Below, one piece after another: positions 46,653 through 59,438 of a DNA stretch of 64,000 bases. The notes beneath the pieces are model-generated. The model worked only from the letters and a program-made list of their open reading frames with translations, ran no database searches and was not told where the DNA came from. The stretch comes from Plantago ovata. Lineage: Eukaryota > Streptophyta > Magnoliopsida > Lamiales > Plantaginaceae. Where the stretch lies: positions 78,946,085 through 79,010,084 of the forward strand of contig CM051458.1 in assembly GCA_028274465.1 (NCBI GenBank). Reading direction: 5' to 3'. The number at the start of each line of letters is the position of its first letter. The first letter of the stretch is position 1. Both the position numbers and the translations under genes were made by a program.

Positions 46653-46814
46653 CGCGTTGTAACATGACCCGCAAGTTATTAGTTGGACCAACGAGTTATT
46701 GGTTGGACCAGCGAGTTATTGGTTGGACCAGCGAGTTTTTTATCTAGTTTCTAATTCCTTTGAGTCTCATTTTTTATCTCACGAAACTAGTGGTCTCACC
46801 GGGAACGAACTCTT
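46653..46814 (-). repeat. right terminal region of MULE copy 2 with 20-bp minisatellite
   Basis: The inner inverted motif (TAACATGACCCGC, 46660-46672) is followed by about three to four units of GTTATTGGTTGGACCAGCGA (about 46673-46737), more than in copy 1. The outer end follows, reading GGTCTCACCGGGAACGAACT. Confidence 0.65.
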
Positions 46815-47429
46815 ACTAATATGCTGTTACTAGACTTTCTTGTTTGATCCACTTGGAAATGAAACAATAAATGGCAAAGAAACATCTGTCACTCCAAAAT
46901 TTACAGCATCTTTTATCAAGTAAAACAGACGATGTGATCTACCCACTAGTTTTAATTCTTGGTGTAAAATTTTAACAGGTAGAATACCTGCACCACAGAC
47001 CCGGAATAAATAACAGGTAGGAGTCGAGTGCAAACGAAGCTCAGCTTCAAATAACCTACAACCTGGTCACTGACGTGAAAACAATAAGACAGGACAAAAG
47101 TAAACCGGGACATTAAGAAAACCTAAAATGATTGATTCCAAAGACCAAAGACAGATCATTACATGTTCTCCAGAACAGTCACCAATACAAAAAGGTAAGA
47201 ATTCCTCCTCCCTGGCCTCATGGTTGCCACCAATATTCCTTCCTACCACAAAATAAACCCCTACTTACTCTCATCTAACTATTACCCACAACTGGGAAAA
47301 ATACCAACGAATTAGTGCCCGGTGAAAAATCAGATGCGAACTAAAAACATATCCGACCCATTAAAATTTCTAGTAACAAGAATGCCTAATGATAAATCTC
47401 CAACCCACCTCTTCTGTAGCTGTGATCCC
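46815..47429. other. 3' flank of the G3BP-like gene
   Basis: It probably includes the 3' UTR of the minus-strand gene. No other gene is seen. Confidence 0.45.
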
Positions 47430-50400
47430 TCAAGCAGTAGCTTGCACTCTAGGTGTTATACTTTTTGCACTGCCATTGGGCATCCCACCGTTACGGTTCA
47501 TACGACCTCCTCCATTTCCATTGTAGTTTTCAGACCTTTGATACCCCTCGCGATTTGGGGCTCCACCACGATTCCCACTTCGGTTAGCAAAGTCACTCCG
47601 GCCATTGAACTCAGCCCTGTTGTTGTAACCCCTGCCACCTCCATAGTTTCCACGGCCTCTACCTCCTTCATTGCGGTATCCCGAACCCCTTCCATTTTGG
47701 AATCTCCCCCTGTTATTTCCTGCAGCAGGAAACATAACATCAGTAAACATATTAGTGACCGGCCATTATATGAAAGAGAGATTCCATTGGCAAGAAAATA
47801 TCAGTAAAAAATCTCGTGAACTATTACACCGGGAAAAAACATCTGATCTGCCACATAACAGTGGAATGACAAGAGATGCGACGGTGGAATATTGTCACTA
47901 TAGAATATCTGATCATAGTCTCATTCTCACATTATATGCATCACAGATAGATTATAATAACTCTATGAACACAATTGCCTCAAGGGATGACAAGCCTGAT
48001 TCTTAAACCAACTCTATGTACAGGCATACAAAAGATAAATCGAACAGAAAATCCAATAAAATCAACTTACCTCGTGAATAAGTAGACCTCTTCTCCTCAA
48101 CGACAGTCTTATGTCCACCAATCATCACTGGAGACGCCTGAAACAGATCATGTATAGTTCAGAAACTAGACACAATTGTGGATAACCAGAACAAAAAGGT
48201 AACCATAGAGACGAAGTGCATCCAGGCAAAAGACCTCTAGTCTAATCAACAAGAATAATAGCAAACTGCTCATACTTCCAACTTAAACAACTCATGTGAG
48301 ATACAATAGCAAAGCACAACAATTACATTGAGATGTGTACTTAAATAGGAAATGCATGCTACCCAGCCTAGATTCACTGATATATAACACAATGAGATGT
48401 CAAGCGTTACACAGAAGTTCACTCTGTGAATTTGCAGATGTCGATTGGCTCTGGGCCTCACCTCAATATTCTACACAAAGGCCATCTAACAAACAAGAAA
48501 CTAGCATCCTAGACCGAGAATATTCTTGTGCACACTATCTTGTTCTATTACAATTACAAGATCAATAATGCAATACAACAAGAACACGTGTATAGCCCAG
48601 TTAATACTAGGATACAGGATAATTAAGCTATAAAGCATTAGACGTTATAATGTTAAAAAACATTAGGATACAGGATAATTAACTACTACTAGCAAGTTAA
48701 AAACATACAGAACAAATGGACAGAAGAGCCACTTAAGTAAGTCCATTCCAATTACAAATTTCTTAGTGATAATTATTATATGCAACAAGGTTATAATGTT
48801 GACATTTTTCGTGAATAAAGTACCACATACCTCGAGAGCTTTTTCAACAGAGCTTGCGTCTTCATACTCCACAAATCCAAAACAAAATCCCTGTTGCTGA
48901 AAAGAAATGTTATTATATTCGTAGAAAACTGAATAAGTTGTAAATACAGGAATAAATATAGTTCTATAGACATACCCTGTTACTTCTGACTTGAATTCCA
49001 TCACTCTTAATTGTTCCAAATTGTTTAAAAACTTCCTCGAGCATGGAATTGTTGGCAGTCATAGGAAGGCCCTTAATGTAAATTGAGTAACCTTCAGCTG
49101 CACAGAGAAAATAAAAAAATTGAGATACACCAGAACATATGTTCATCAGATCATAATAAGGATACCGAGATGTTAAAGTAGTAGTCAGGAAATGAAAATC
49201 GTGCCTTCACCCTCTTGGTTAGTTGCGTTATCACCAAACTCAGAATTAGGGACTGGCTCATTAGTTGCAACAGGAGTAGAGCTTACAGGCGCCACATTCT
49301 TTGGCTGAACTTTTCGAGGAGCAGCCACTGGGGGTGTGAAAGACGCAGGTTTTTCTTTCAAGTCCATCACCTGCAATAATATTCCAAGGAAAGGGGCATT
49401 CAGCCACTGACACATAAAGGGAAAAAGAAAAATATCAGTAGAACTGTAATAGCCACTGACAATTGAAGCATAAGACTTCTTCGGAGTGTCCTCGGTTTTA
49501 ACAGCAGATTCAACAGTTATCTGGGGTTCATTCTGAATTTCATCAACAACCTCAGCCACGGGGACTTCCTCTTCAACAATGGGCACATCTCCATTCTCAG
49601 ATGGATTGTAAACTTCCCCAGTGATGGCTTCTTCAGCAGAAGGCGAACTCTCCTCGGTAACTTGGATCTCCTCAACTGGTGGAGTAGCGGGCCGAGCGGG
49701 AGGCAGAACTAATCAAGGCAAGGAAAATTTCACTGTCAGACAACGAAAATAAAGAAACACAATATACAGAAAGAATTATGTGTAACCTGGCTCAGCAGCA
49801 ACAGGAACAACATCAGCCACAAGAGTAGGGTGCACACTGCCACTCTCGATGTACTCGAATATATCGTTCAAAACAAAGTATCCCTTGTCCTGAGGTGCAA
49901 GGAAGAATGTCTGGGCAAAGTTGCGTGCTACACTTTCCCTCCCAATCAAAATGCCAGTCACAAGAACTTGAACTCCACCATTATATGACTCCTGGGATCT
50001 GACAGACTTAATCTCAGCTCTGGACTCTCCATAGTTGAGAGAAATGATCTTTTCATTGATCAACTGCACAATAAATCATACAACAGCACGAGAGAGAACC
50101 ATTTTAGTTTCCTGGATTTGAATATCAAACAGGCCAACACTTCAAACAAGAGACCACTAACATACAGTCATACACAAAGCTTGTGAAAGTAGCAAGTCAT
50201 TGTAATCTCCAAAGGAAGACCAGTGATCTGAATTACAACATCTAGCACACTTTCAAAAGGCCAACCACATTTTTGCTTTACAACTTCTTACAATAAATTC
50301 ATAAACGAACTTCCTAATTTTCAAATATCCTAATAAGATGCTTTCTACTTCAACAGTCAGGATCACAACAAAATAATTAAAGTAAAAAAAAAAAATCAAG

Positions 50401-50763
50401 CAATTTCAAATACTACAAAAATTCAAAATAAAATAAAGCAGAGAAGAGACAGATTGTTACGTGCATAGTTGTGGTGACACTGAAAGAGCCATCCTGCTCC
50501 GGGCGGCCGATCGTGCTGATGTCCTGATAAAACCTGTAAACAAGGCCAGGGGAGCTGCACAGTATGTGGTAATACTGCTGGACGAAAGCGTGTCCAACCT
50601 GCATCGAATTTAAATCTCACTCAAACACCAACGAAAATGAAAACCTAACCTAAAAAAACAGAAAATCAAAAGCATTAAAAAATAATTAAAAAACAAAAAA
50701 ACTCACAAGCTGAGCAGAATGCGGTGGCTGAACAGCCGCCGTTGTCGCCACTGCCGTTGCCAT
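47430..50763 (-). CDS. G3BP: G3BP-like protein (NTF2 + RRM + RGG)
   Basis: Nine coding exons in transcript order: 50707-50763, 50461-50598, 49787-50063, 49461-49708, 49211-49370, 48976-49097, 48831-48896, 48071-48137 and 47430-47719. They sum to 1425 nt (474 aa plus stop), with all joins in phase. NTF2-like domain at about residues 18-135 (VGHAFVQQYYHIL, FVLNDIF), an acidic Pro/Glu linker, an RRM at about 290-365 with RNP2 (SIYIKGLP) and RNP1 (GFCFGFVEYE), and a Gly/Arg-rich tail from about 385. This is the architecture of plant G3BP (Ras-GAP SH3-binding protein) homologues, RNA-binding proteins of cytoplasmic stress granules. Length fits the family (about 430-490). A 5' UTR intron is likely (donor near 50892, acceptor near 50775). 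The gene appears intact. Confidence 0.93.
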
Positions 50764-51072
50764 CTCAAACAGACCTAGAAATGAACGATACAAACAAACT
50801 GAATTCAATTCTACGTCACAATCGTACTGATCTGAAGTATTAAATAAGAGAAAAGGATTTTTAGGTTATACGATCATTGAGCGATGGCGTACCTGGAGGA
50901 GAGTCGAATCGGATCGGAGCGAGACAGGAAGCGGCGAGGGTGGTGTCTCTCTCGCTCTCTGCTAGTTCCGGTGGAATCTAGGGTTTAGGAGGATCTCGAA
51001 GAGGCGCGAGGTGGAGTGGAGAGAGAGATGGAGGAGAGTGAGAGGGTTTTCTGAATAATTATATTATAAATG

Positions 51073-51082
51073 TATTTATATA
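51073..51082 (-). promoter_or_regulatory. TATA-like box of the G3BP-like gene
   Basis: TATATAAATA on the minus strand lies just upstream of the inferred 5' UTR, which has CT-rich sequence ending near 50893. Confidence 0.5.
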
Positions 51083-51089
51083 TACGAGT

Positions 51090-51880
51090 AGGTGGCTGAG
51101 AAAGGGATTATGTAATCTGTACTAGTAATAAATACTTAATTAGGGAAATTCCATTAATTAGTGTAAAATGATTGATGATGAATTAGATGGTGTCTGGAAC
51201 TTTCTTACGGGTGGGCAGGGTGACTATATGATTCCATTCTACGGGTGAGTTAGGTTCGAATCTGAATAAATGGGAAAGGGAACCAATTCCAAAATTCAGT
51301 GTTAGATTAAATATATTTCAACACAAAGTATTATTATAATGAAATTTTATAAATTATTACAATTTTAAATTTAAAAAAAAAACAATTTTAAATTTTAAAT
51401 TAGAAGCTAAGTCATAAATAAAATATTATTATAAATGAAATTATTATTCCTTAAAATTTTAGTTAGGATAAAGTCGGATTTGATGAGTTTGGGTCACACT
51501 TAATTCACGACGGATAAATTTTAGATCAAATTTATTGGGATGATTCTAAAAGTAATTCGGATAATTTCGGTTCGAATGAATTTGAATCGGATTACAGGTC
51601 AAAGTTCGAACAGTTAACTAAAAATATTTCGAATGAAACTTTAGATTACGAGCTTTTTGGCAAGTATAGGAAACATTACTCATCCACAAAATTGCAATGC
51701 ATTTCTTTTCTTTTTATTCAATTTCATACCATAATTTATTTATTTCTTGGAAAATCTTGGGTAAAAACTAAAAAACGAAGGGTGCCTAAATTGCATTTTA
51801 AAGAAAAGAAAAATGGTAAATGCTCTGAACTTTGCCGGATGTAAATTAATTTTATTTTATTTTAAAATTTTGAAGTGTTT
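51090..51880. other. intergenic region between divergent G3BP-like and PPR genes
   Basis: AT-rich, with A-runs near 51360-51400. No repeat boundaries or gene are seen. Confidence 0.4.
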
Positions 51881-52039
51881 GACCAAGACCAACCCAGACC
51901 TAATCGACGACGATACGCACTCCCTCTCTGTCTCACCAGCCCAACGCCTCTCCTATCCTCACCGCCACCGCTCTCCGGCGAGCCTCTCTCCCTCATCATT
52001 CACCACTCTCCCTCCGCCCACCTCGCTCCCTCCGAATCG

Positions 52040-52666
52040 GTAAGCATAAAGAAAAACTCCTCCCTACTGCTGGCAATTAGCATCCTATCAGATTTATGAT
52101 AAATAGAGAGATCGATTGCGTGCTCAAATTTTCAAGCTAGTAAGAGCTCGTTATAGATTTGCGTGTTCATGATCTTACCTTTAACTAGCTGCCAGCTGTG
52201 TTCCTTGATTTTTTGTATATATATTTTTTGTTTTTAAATCTGATTGATGCAGCTAATTTTTCGATTTGATATGTGCAGGCATGTAAAATTAACCATCACT
52301 TCAATTATCTTTTTAGTCTACAATGTAATACTAATAATCCAATCCGTATTGTTCTAGTCTTCTAGGCTCTAGCCATGATACTTGACTAGTAATGAAGTAT
52401 CTTCAGTTGTTATTTGATCTGATTTGATAATAACATGAATGCAGCAGCTCCATGTTGATTATGTGAACTTATGAATATTAGAGATATTTTATTCGAATAG
52501 CATACGTAACCGTTAGTATCAGTTAAACGTGTTTAATTTCTGTTTCACTTGTATGTAGTTCTCTATTGCAAACATAATTAGATCAAGTTAGTTCTCTAGT
52601 TTTTTTCAATTAAGCATCATTAGATTGCTCTATTTCTCAATGTAAATGGCGTAATGTTCTGCTGCA
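52040..52666 (+). other. probable 5' UTR intron of the PPR gene
   Basis: Donor GTAAGC follows a CT-rich exon-like stretch (CTCCCTCCGAATCG), and acceptor TGCTGCAG lies at 52659-52666, about 170 bp before the PPR start codon. Confidence 0.5.
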
Positions 52667-52834
52667 GGTGGTACTGAACACGAGGTATTGAAGTACTAGT
52701 GTCAGAATTTTTCGCCAACATGTTTGAACATCCTATGAGGAAGCTGTTCTATCTAGAAGAATAAGAAACAACCACCAATCTCAGCCCGAAGGCGGGGATA
52801 CTCGCCGGAGGTTACATGTTAATTCCTAGCTGAT

Positions 52835-54238
52835 ATGAAAACAAACAAATTGCGCAACTATCCTTGCATTGTTCAAAATTTCCTTAACCTCACCTGTCGT
52901 GCTCAGCTTCGTGAAGCTGTTGACAGTTTGCCTCTGTTGTCAAGGAAAGGATTTCGTGTAGACTCCAAGACACTTGCCTCTCTGCTTCAGCTATGCGCCA
53001 ACTCTAAATCTATCAAAGAAGGTAAATTGATTCACATGCACTTAAACACAACTGGATTGAAGAACCACAACACTTTTTTAGCTAATCATCTGATAAATAT
53101 GTACGCGAGATGTGGCGACCATGAAAAGGCTCGCTTGGTGTTTGATAAAATGCGGAGTAGAAATTTGTATTCTTGGAATATGATGCTTTCTGGATATGCC
53201 AATATGAGGATGGTAAAGGCTGCTAAACGACTGTTTGATCGAATGCCTGAGAGAGACATTGTGAGTTGGAATACTATGGTGATGGCTTATGTAGAAAATG
53301 GGTTGCTTGAGGTGGCTTTGAAGTTGTATATGGAGTTGAGGAATCTGGGTATTATGTTTAATGAATATACTTTTGCAGGGGCGTTGACGGGTTGTGTTAA
53401 GTTGAGAGAGAGATGGCTTGCCAAGCAATTGCATTGTCAGGTTCTTGTAGTTGGTTTTTTGTCAAATGTGGTTCTTTCGAGTTCTGTTGTTGATGCTTAT
53501 GCGAAATGTGGTGAGCTATATGATGCAAGGTTGTTGTTTGAGGAGATGATAAATAAGGATGTGCTAACCTGGACAACTCTGGTTTCAGGATATGCTCAAT
53601 GGGGTGAGATGAAATCAGCTCAAGAGATTTTTGACCAGATGCCATTTAAGAACACTGTGTCTTGGAATGCATTGATTGCAGGATATGCCCAGAATAAGAT
53701 GGGCCGTGATGCCCTTAGGTTATTTCTAGAGATGATTATTTTTTCTATAGAACCTGATGAGTTCACCTTTAGCAGTTGCTTTCATGCCTGTGCTTCTGAA
53801 AGATTACTTGAGAATGGTAAACAACTTCATTCTCATTTGCTAAAATCAGGTCTTAGGCCTAATATTGTCGTTGTGAGCTCTATAATTGACATGTACTCAA
53901 AGTGTGGAAGATTAGATATTGCCAAAAGAGTCTTCGATACAGTTGAAGACAAGGGGCATATTGTGTTGTGGAACACAATTATATCTGCATTTGCACATCA
54001 TGGTTATGGTCAGCAAGCAATAAAGATGTTCACCAATATGGTTAGGTCTGGTGTGAGACCAGATAGTACTACCTTTCTAGTCACGCTTAGTGCAAGCAGA
54101 CATTCAGGGCTTGTGCAAGAGGGGCATCGTTTGTTTGAATCCATGACAGCAGATTACAATATAATTCCCAATCAAGAGCATTATGCATGCTTGATTGGTT
54201 TAGGATCTTCAGGGGCTTCTGATGTGCTGATAAAATAG
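52835..54238 (+). pseudogene. PLS-type PPR protein, C-terminal E region lost (possible pseudogene)
   Basis: An intronless 467-aa frame holds about eleven pentatricopeptide repeats of P, L and S type from about residue 75 (for example NHLINMYARCGDHEKARLVF, DIVSWNTMVMAYVENGL, VSWNALIAGYAQNKMGRDA, SSIIDMYSKCGRLDIAKRVF). It is a plant organelle RNA-binding PPR protein and resembles the At2g21090 type from memory. After EHYACLIGLG the expected 'DLLGRAG' E-region is replaced by unrelated residues and a stop at 54236-54238. Further on, in another frame, family sequence returns (VAYLLLSSIYAALGKWG, near 54309-54360), then decays. So about 45 residues and the frame were lost. The protein may be truncated but still bind RNA, or the gene may be dead. 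Confidence 0.85.
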
Positions 54239-56015
54239 TTGAAGATGTCCAAGAAGATGATTTCTAAACCTGAAGACACCTTTTTGACTTAGAAGTCCAA
54301 TCACCTGTAGCGTATCTGTTACTATCGAGCATATATGCTGCACTTGGGAAGTGGGGAATATCGAAGGAAGTGAGGTGGAGAAGTAAGTGGAGTAGTTTGT
54401 TGGTGCAAAGTCTGCATAGATATCCTGTCCCAAGTATTGTTGGGGAATTCCCTCCACTCTGCTAGAATATATGGACTCAAATCGTCATGAATTACATGGC
54501 TGACCCAGGATGTGTCTAAGGCTCTAGGCTGCTCATTTAAAGAATTCTGTTCCGTTCTTCTGATATTCCTAGTACAGTTAAGCTTGGGAAATAGCAATCC
54601 GAGCTGTCCTGGAGGCAGGCCTGAGCTGCTCTAGAAGTTTTGTACCCGTGAACATTTTATGTTCTTCAAGAAGATAGATTAACCGATAATGTAACCTGTA
54701 ATGAGCTATTTTCTGAAAGAGGCCTGTCATGTCTTGTATGTAATAGAAACACCCTTATAATTGGCAAGCCTTATCTATGGCAACTTCTGTTTTCTTCCTT
54801 GTTTTTGTCACTGTTTCTTCATGGCCTTGGCTAACTGGTCGTTTGCAGTATTGCATGGTGTTGTTTCTTGTTTTGTCGCATCTTCTCTTTCCTGGTTGAA
54901 AAGAAGTGGGCTATTCTCTTCATTGTTCTTTTCAAACTTTTCTTCTATGTTAAATAGCTAAGCTCCATTTGTGCCAATTGATTGCATGGATATGGAGGTA
55001 GAATTGTCTTGGATTTATACCTTCTGGGTGCTTTTGGTTCTTTATATTGCTTTTCTGGCTATTTGTCCTTCCTGTTTATTCTCTTATTGTTTGTTGCTTT
55101 TTTCTTTTTCTTTTTTTTTTTTAAATTATATTGGGGGCGAGGGTTCACTATCAATCATTCTCATCAGTCATCATATTCTTGTGTTTGTATTAGATGTTTC
55201 ATTAATGTTGTTCAATTGTTATTTTAGATTGATTGACATTTGGTATTGTGATTCTGGTTTTTTGCGTTAGATATGCCTTTTTGCCATGCTAGTCAGTGAT
55301 AATGTAACTTTTAGGATTATATATTGTTGAGTTGAGAACTATTCCATTGTGTGAATAGGTTATTCATGTAGTATGAGATTGGTGCTCGTCTTAAGAGTAT
55401 GATTTGGTGGAAGCTCTCTTCTGCATTCCTATCCATGTGTTATTCATTTTCCTGTGGTGCCGTCCTTCTCCAGGGATCGCAAAAGAGAAATCCGGAAGAA
55501 CAAATGAGGATTAGGAATTTCATTCACAAAAGCCAAGAATGATTGTACAGTAGTTCTTAAAAATTCTTCAAGCTTTATCCTTATTGTCCAGTTTCACGTA
55601 TCTATAAACTTCACTTGCTATTTGCTTTATATACGAGACTGCAATGTCGTTCTGGTGTAGTTTCAGTGCTAACCTTTTCTCTTTCAGTTTGATTTGTTTT
55701 TGGCAAGTACTTTTGCTATTGAAATTGTGTTCTAAATTTCTTTGATTTGTTTTTTTGTCTGGTTTTGCAATTCGCCATGCTTGAGCTGGGAAATTGTTTG
55801 GATGAATATCTAATGTGTATACAATTGGTTTTCGGAGAATAATCAACTCTGTTTTTGCTGTGTAATGATAAGGCCGTAAATTGATTTGAACTGAAAGAGA
55901 AAAAATATATGGAAAAAGCTTTCCAAGAAACAACAAGAAGCATTGTAAATCTGCTGCGATGCCATGAAATATTTGACAGGTGCATGAGAAATTACAGTGA
56001 TTGAGTTTGTAACAT
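54239..56015. other. PPR relic, then intergenic DNA
   Basis: 54309-54430 still shows PPR C-terminal remnants in another frame. From about 54480 to 55560 no gene is seen. About 55560-56015 is probably the 3' UTR of the ERD2-like gene. Confidence 0.45.
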
Positions 56016-58261
56016 CTAACAAAGCATTTCTACTGTCACTGGGAGGCTCACAATAAGTTGGCCGTTGTTGATTACACTGCGAAATCAGAAGATAATGTTA
56101 GAAACCATACTAGGTAATGAGCTTCAGGATTGAATTGACACCAAACAGTTAGCTGCGGCTAACTTACCTCCTGATGTAATAATAGCAGAAGTCTGCCAGG
56201 ATGAACGTCTGAACAACTTCAGAAATCAAGACAGCCGGAAGCCAAGCATATCCAGCTCCAACGAAGAATAAGAACCGTCCAGCAGTATCATACACCTATG
56301 AATTCATAATAATCCCGTTTAAGTGATAAGACATGTTGATATTGAAAGTATACAAGCTAATCATCTAACTTTCTCAACTGTGAAACAAACCCTCAGTTGT
56401 GCAGAAATGTCAGATGGAACACATTTGAGGATAATATTATGTAAAGTATATGTTTCAAAGATTATGTTCTTGAAAATCTAATCTGTGTAACTGGATTGAA
56501 GTTGTCAAAATATTTTTTTCCAGGCCTGTATCTAGACTCAACCTTTGATCAATGACTGTTCCTTTCGGGTGTGATCTTCGACAGACAATGGGCACATAAT
56601 CATGGTTCCAGTTGCTAAACGACTGTTTTACTCGACTTAGTCTAGTAAATACTCAAAGAACAAAATGTCCTGATCTTACCTGAATGATCCAATGAGCACA
56701 TGACAAAAATCTGGAGATCCCCAACGCAAACACATAATGAGCGGTGAATGGTTCGATCATCTGAGATGAGTTGGAGCAGAATGAAACAGAGTAGTTCAGG
56801 TTCCCGTGAGACACAAATTAACAGAAGGGACATAAAATACAAAATTTACAAACCTTGGTATTTTGCAACATCCGAAGTTGTGGCAGCACTGAAACAGATT
56901 CCATATACACAGCAAATGCCCAAAGAATTCGGCTAACACGTGGATAGTGCGCGTAAGGATGGATGAACAGTGATAGAATTGCACAAGGCACGGCCTATTG
57001 AAGAGAGGAAAGAAATACGACTATATGAGTTAACTAGTGTTTACTGTATTATTTAACACATTCATTCATGCCACATTCTATCATCAGATGGTCCAGAAAT
57101 AAAACATACTGCGACAAGAAGTAAAAAACTTACCACATAATATAAAGGCATGCTGTCTAGCTCCGGAATGTATGTAGAGTTCAACTTGAACCTTATCATG
57201 TATATTACCCACAGAGTTGAGACAAGCGTTGCGAAATCCAGAAAAGTATGAACGTCACCCTCCATAAAATAGCTACAGAGTAATCTTGCAGCCAAGAAAA
57301 TGGCTGTAAGCTCTTGCGTTTTCAGAGAAAGGCCTATACAAGGATGGAAGAAAGATGTCAGGATAACGGAATAACAAAATGGTGGATGCTAGCAATTACT
57401 CAGAGATACATTGAATGTATTACATTCAGTTCCTATTAATAACATCCAAAACTTATACTAATATGTACAAGAGCCTAGTGTTTGTCTAATGCCCAATTAG
57501 GCCATAAAATAGAGTCATGGCAGCCATCAACTGGTTGATCTGATTTTCAAGAACATGATATAATGTAACTGATTGCTCTTGGAGTCTTGGTATTAGTTAT
57601 ACAAATTGATTCTTATAAGAATTAATATGAACTAATTCTTTAACAAATAAATAAATAAATTCACCAGTTCTATTAATCAAAGAAACACGGATATGAAAAT
57701 TGCAGCCAACAATGAAGGCAAAAAACAATTTCTCATGATAAAGATATGATTTGATAAGTGCAGAGGATTGGTATATATGAGTTTATTAACAGGAAATCAA
57801 GAAAAGATAAACAAAGACACTAATTTCCGAAGAGACAACCACCCTAAGGTGAAACCATCTCGTAGGAGATAACAACTACTATAATTTAACAGATCAATCA
57901 TGAAACAAAATAGAAAAAAAAAAAACTCAGAACAAATATTACACCTACTCCTACACTAATCCTACACCAAATGTTCACAAATTAATCCAAGAGAACAATA
58001 AAGGCAGAGCAGGGAAATAAATAAATAGGAATTACCAGAACAAGTCTTCTTTGTTGTAAGCTTGTAAATCAAGACCAGAATCCCAATAAAGTGGGTGATC
58101 TCAGAAGCAACAAAAAAGTGGTTGTGATCATGAATCAACAACTTCAAGGCGACCAAAGCACATAGCACAATCGTGACGGCCAAGAACGTCTTGACCTTTG
58201 TCGATTGAGCACGAACCCACATGAACAGCCTACTCAACGGCGAGCTCCTTTTCCTCCCCAT
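56016..58261 (-). CDS. ERD2-like ER retention receptor, 278 aa
   Basis: Six exons in transcript order: 58036-58261, 57134-57333, 56854-56994, 56680-56760, 56168-56295 and 56016-56076. They sum to 837 nt with all joins in phase (278 aa plus TAG). The core matches the K/HDEL receptor family: SLKTQELTAIFLAARLLCSY, HTFLDFATLVSTLWVIYMIR, PQLRMLQNT, FTAHYVFALGISRFLSCAHW, and the tail FCYYYIRSVINNGQLIVSLP. These are multi-pass Golgi/ER membrane proteins; ERD2 itself returns escaped ER-resident proteins. The extra N-terminal stretch (about 60 residues, including one more hydrophobic segment, TFLAVTIVLCALVALKLL) makes it the longer plant ERD2-like form rather than the 215-aa ERD2. Ligand specificity cannot be judged. 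The start is MGRKRSS at 58261. No lesion is seen. Confidence 0.93.
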
Positions 58262-59127
58262 AACTTTATATACTTTTATTACCAAAAAGAGAGCAAAAAC
58301 AACCCCAAGAAAATAATGATGATCAAACCGACTGAAGAAATGATGATATTGGGGTTGTTTTCTTTCTCTCCTCAGGAAAGTATATTTATGAATGACACGA
58401 ATAAGGCATGCAGAGGAGGAAGAGGTTCATGTACTGGTCTTATTCTTGTTATCTTGACATTATTATTTATTGTTATTATTATTATGAATTTAATGAGAGT
58501 GAATATATGAATGAATGAGGAATGAGAAAAGAAAGACTAAACGGAACGGAGAATTCATTTTCATTCAATTAATGCGTGGTTAGGCCGCTGATACGGACAT
58601 CTAAAATTGTCAATGGAATTCATTCATTTAGGAGGATTTAGGTGATCTTCTGCCATTGTTGGTAACCCAAATTAAATACTCTCATCCAGTCCTAGTAATA
58701 CTTTACCATTTTGACCATTTTCGGTTAATAAATTTTCGATTTTGAGTATATTTGACCATAAATTACTTTTAACTATAAATAATATTAAAATATTTAATAA
58801 AATTACATTCTGAAAATAAAAAAGTTTTGAAGTTTTCACAATTATGTTATTATATATTTTATCATTATTATTTAATTATTTAAGATTAATTTATGGTGAA
58901 AGGGAGTAACTAAACTCAACATGCATTGCGTGAAATTTCCTCATATGCACTAACTAAAATCAATATTGATTACATGTTTATTTTTTTGCTACATTCATGA
59001 TGTTTAAATTAAATGTGTTGTATTATATGTCCAGTAATTAATACAATGTATAAAGTACATGTTACTACGACGTTTTAATCACCATGAGACACAATATATA
59101 TAAACATGATGTAGCACATAAATTCTA
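58262..59127. other. upstream region of the ERD2-like gene and AT-rich DNA
   Basis: CT-rich leader sequence of the minus-strand gene lies near 58262-58380. A possible decayed MITE spans about 58680-58915 (ACTCTCATCCAGTCC at left, GGTGAAAGGGAGTAAC at right), but its ends do not pair well enough to call. Confidence 0.4.
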
Positions 59128-59384
59128 CTTCCTCCGCTAACTTATAAGAACCCCAATTTATTTTGTTGATTTTTTCGACGTTCGGTTTGACCTCAAATTA
59201 ATCATAACTCATTGTGAAAAAATTAATTTTAAAATTATATTATGAATGTAAACTTCTTATATTTTCATAATATAAGTTTTAAAAATTATTTTTTTCACCA
59301 TAAATTATGATTAATTTGATGTCAAACCGGACATAAACAAAGTCAACAAAATGAAATGGGGTTCTTCAAAGTTACCGGAGTAAG
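59128..59384. mobile_element. Stowaway-like MITE, 257 bp
   Basis: Inverted ends CTTCCTCCGCTAACTT and AAGTTACCGGAGTAAG, flanked by TA on both sides (59126-59127 and 59385-59386). The pairing continues inward through AAGAACCCCA. Longer internal arms also pair (CATAACTCATTGTGAAAAAA with TTTTTTTCACCATAAATTAT). Confidence 0.8.
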
Positions 59385-59438
59385 TAATAGTGTATACCAT
59401 ATTTTGAAATTTTTGGTCCATTTGTGTAATTTAACTTA

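Larger units (their letters stand above)
28193..46814. mobile_element. MULE copy 2, with copia and LINE insertions
   Basis: A direct repeat of copy 1: same left end (AAGACCACTTTCTAAG), same inner motif (ATGTTATAACCCGG near 28271-28284), same gene order, same right end (to about 46814). It lacks the segment matching about 13900-15500 of copy 1, so the first Ulp1 exons are gone. Insertions: a copia element (28776-31896) and a LINE-in-LINE (33479-37250). Coding parts of the two copies differ by only a few percent by eye, so the duplication is fairly young. Confidence 0.85.

Noticed and set aside
58680..58915. Possible further MITE
   Set aside because: The two ends (ACTCTCATCCAGTCC and GGTGAAAGGGAGTAAC) do not pair convincingly and no duplication is clear.
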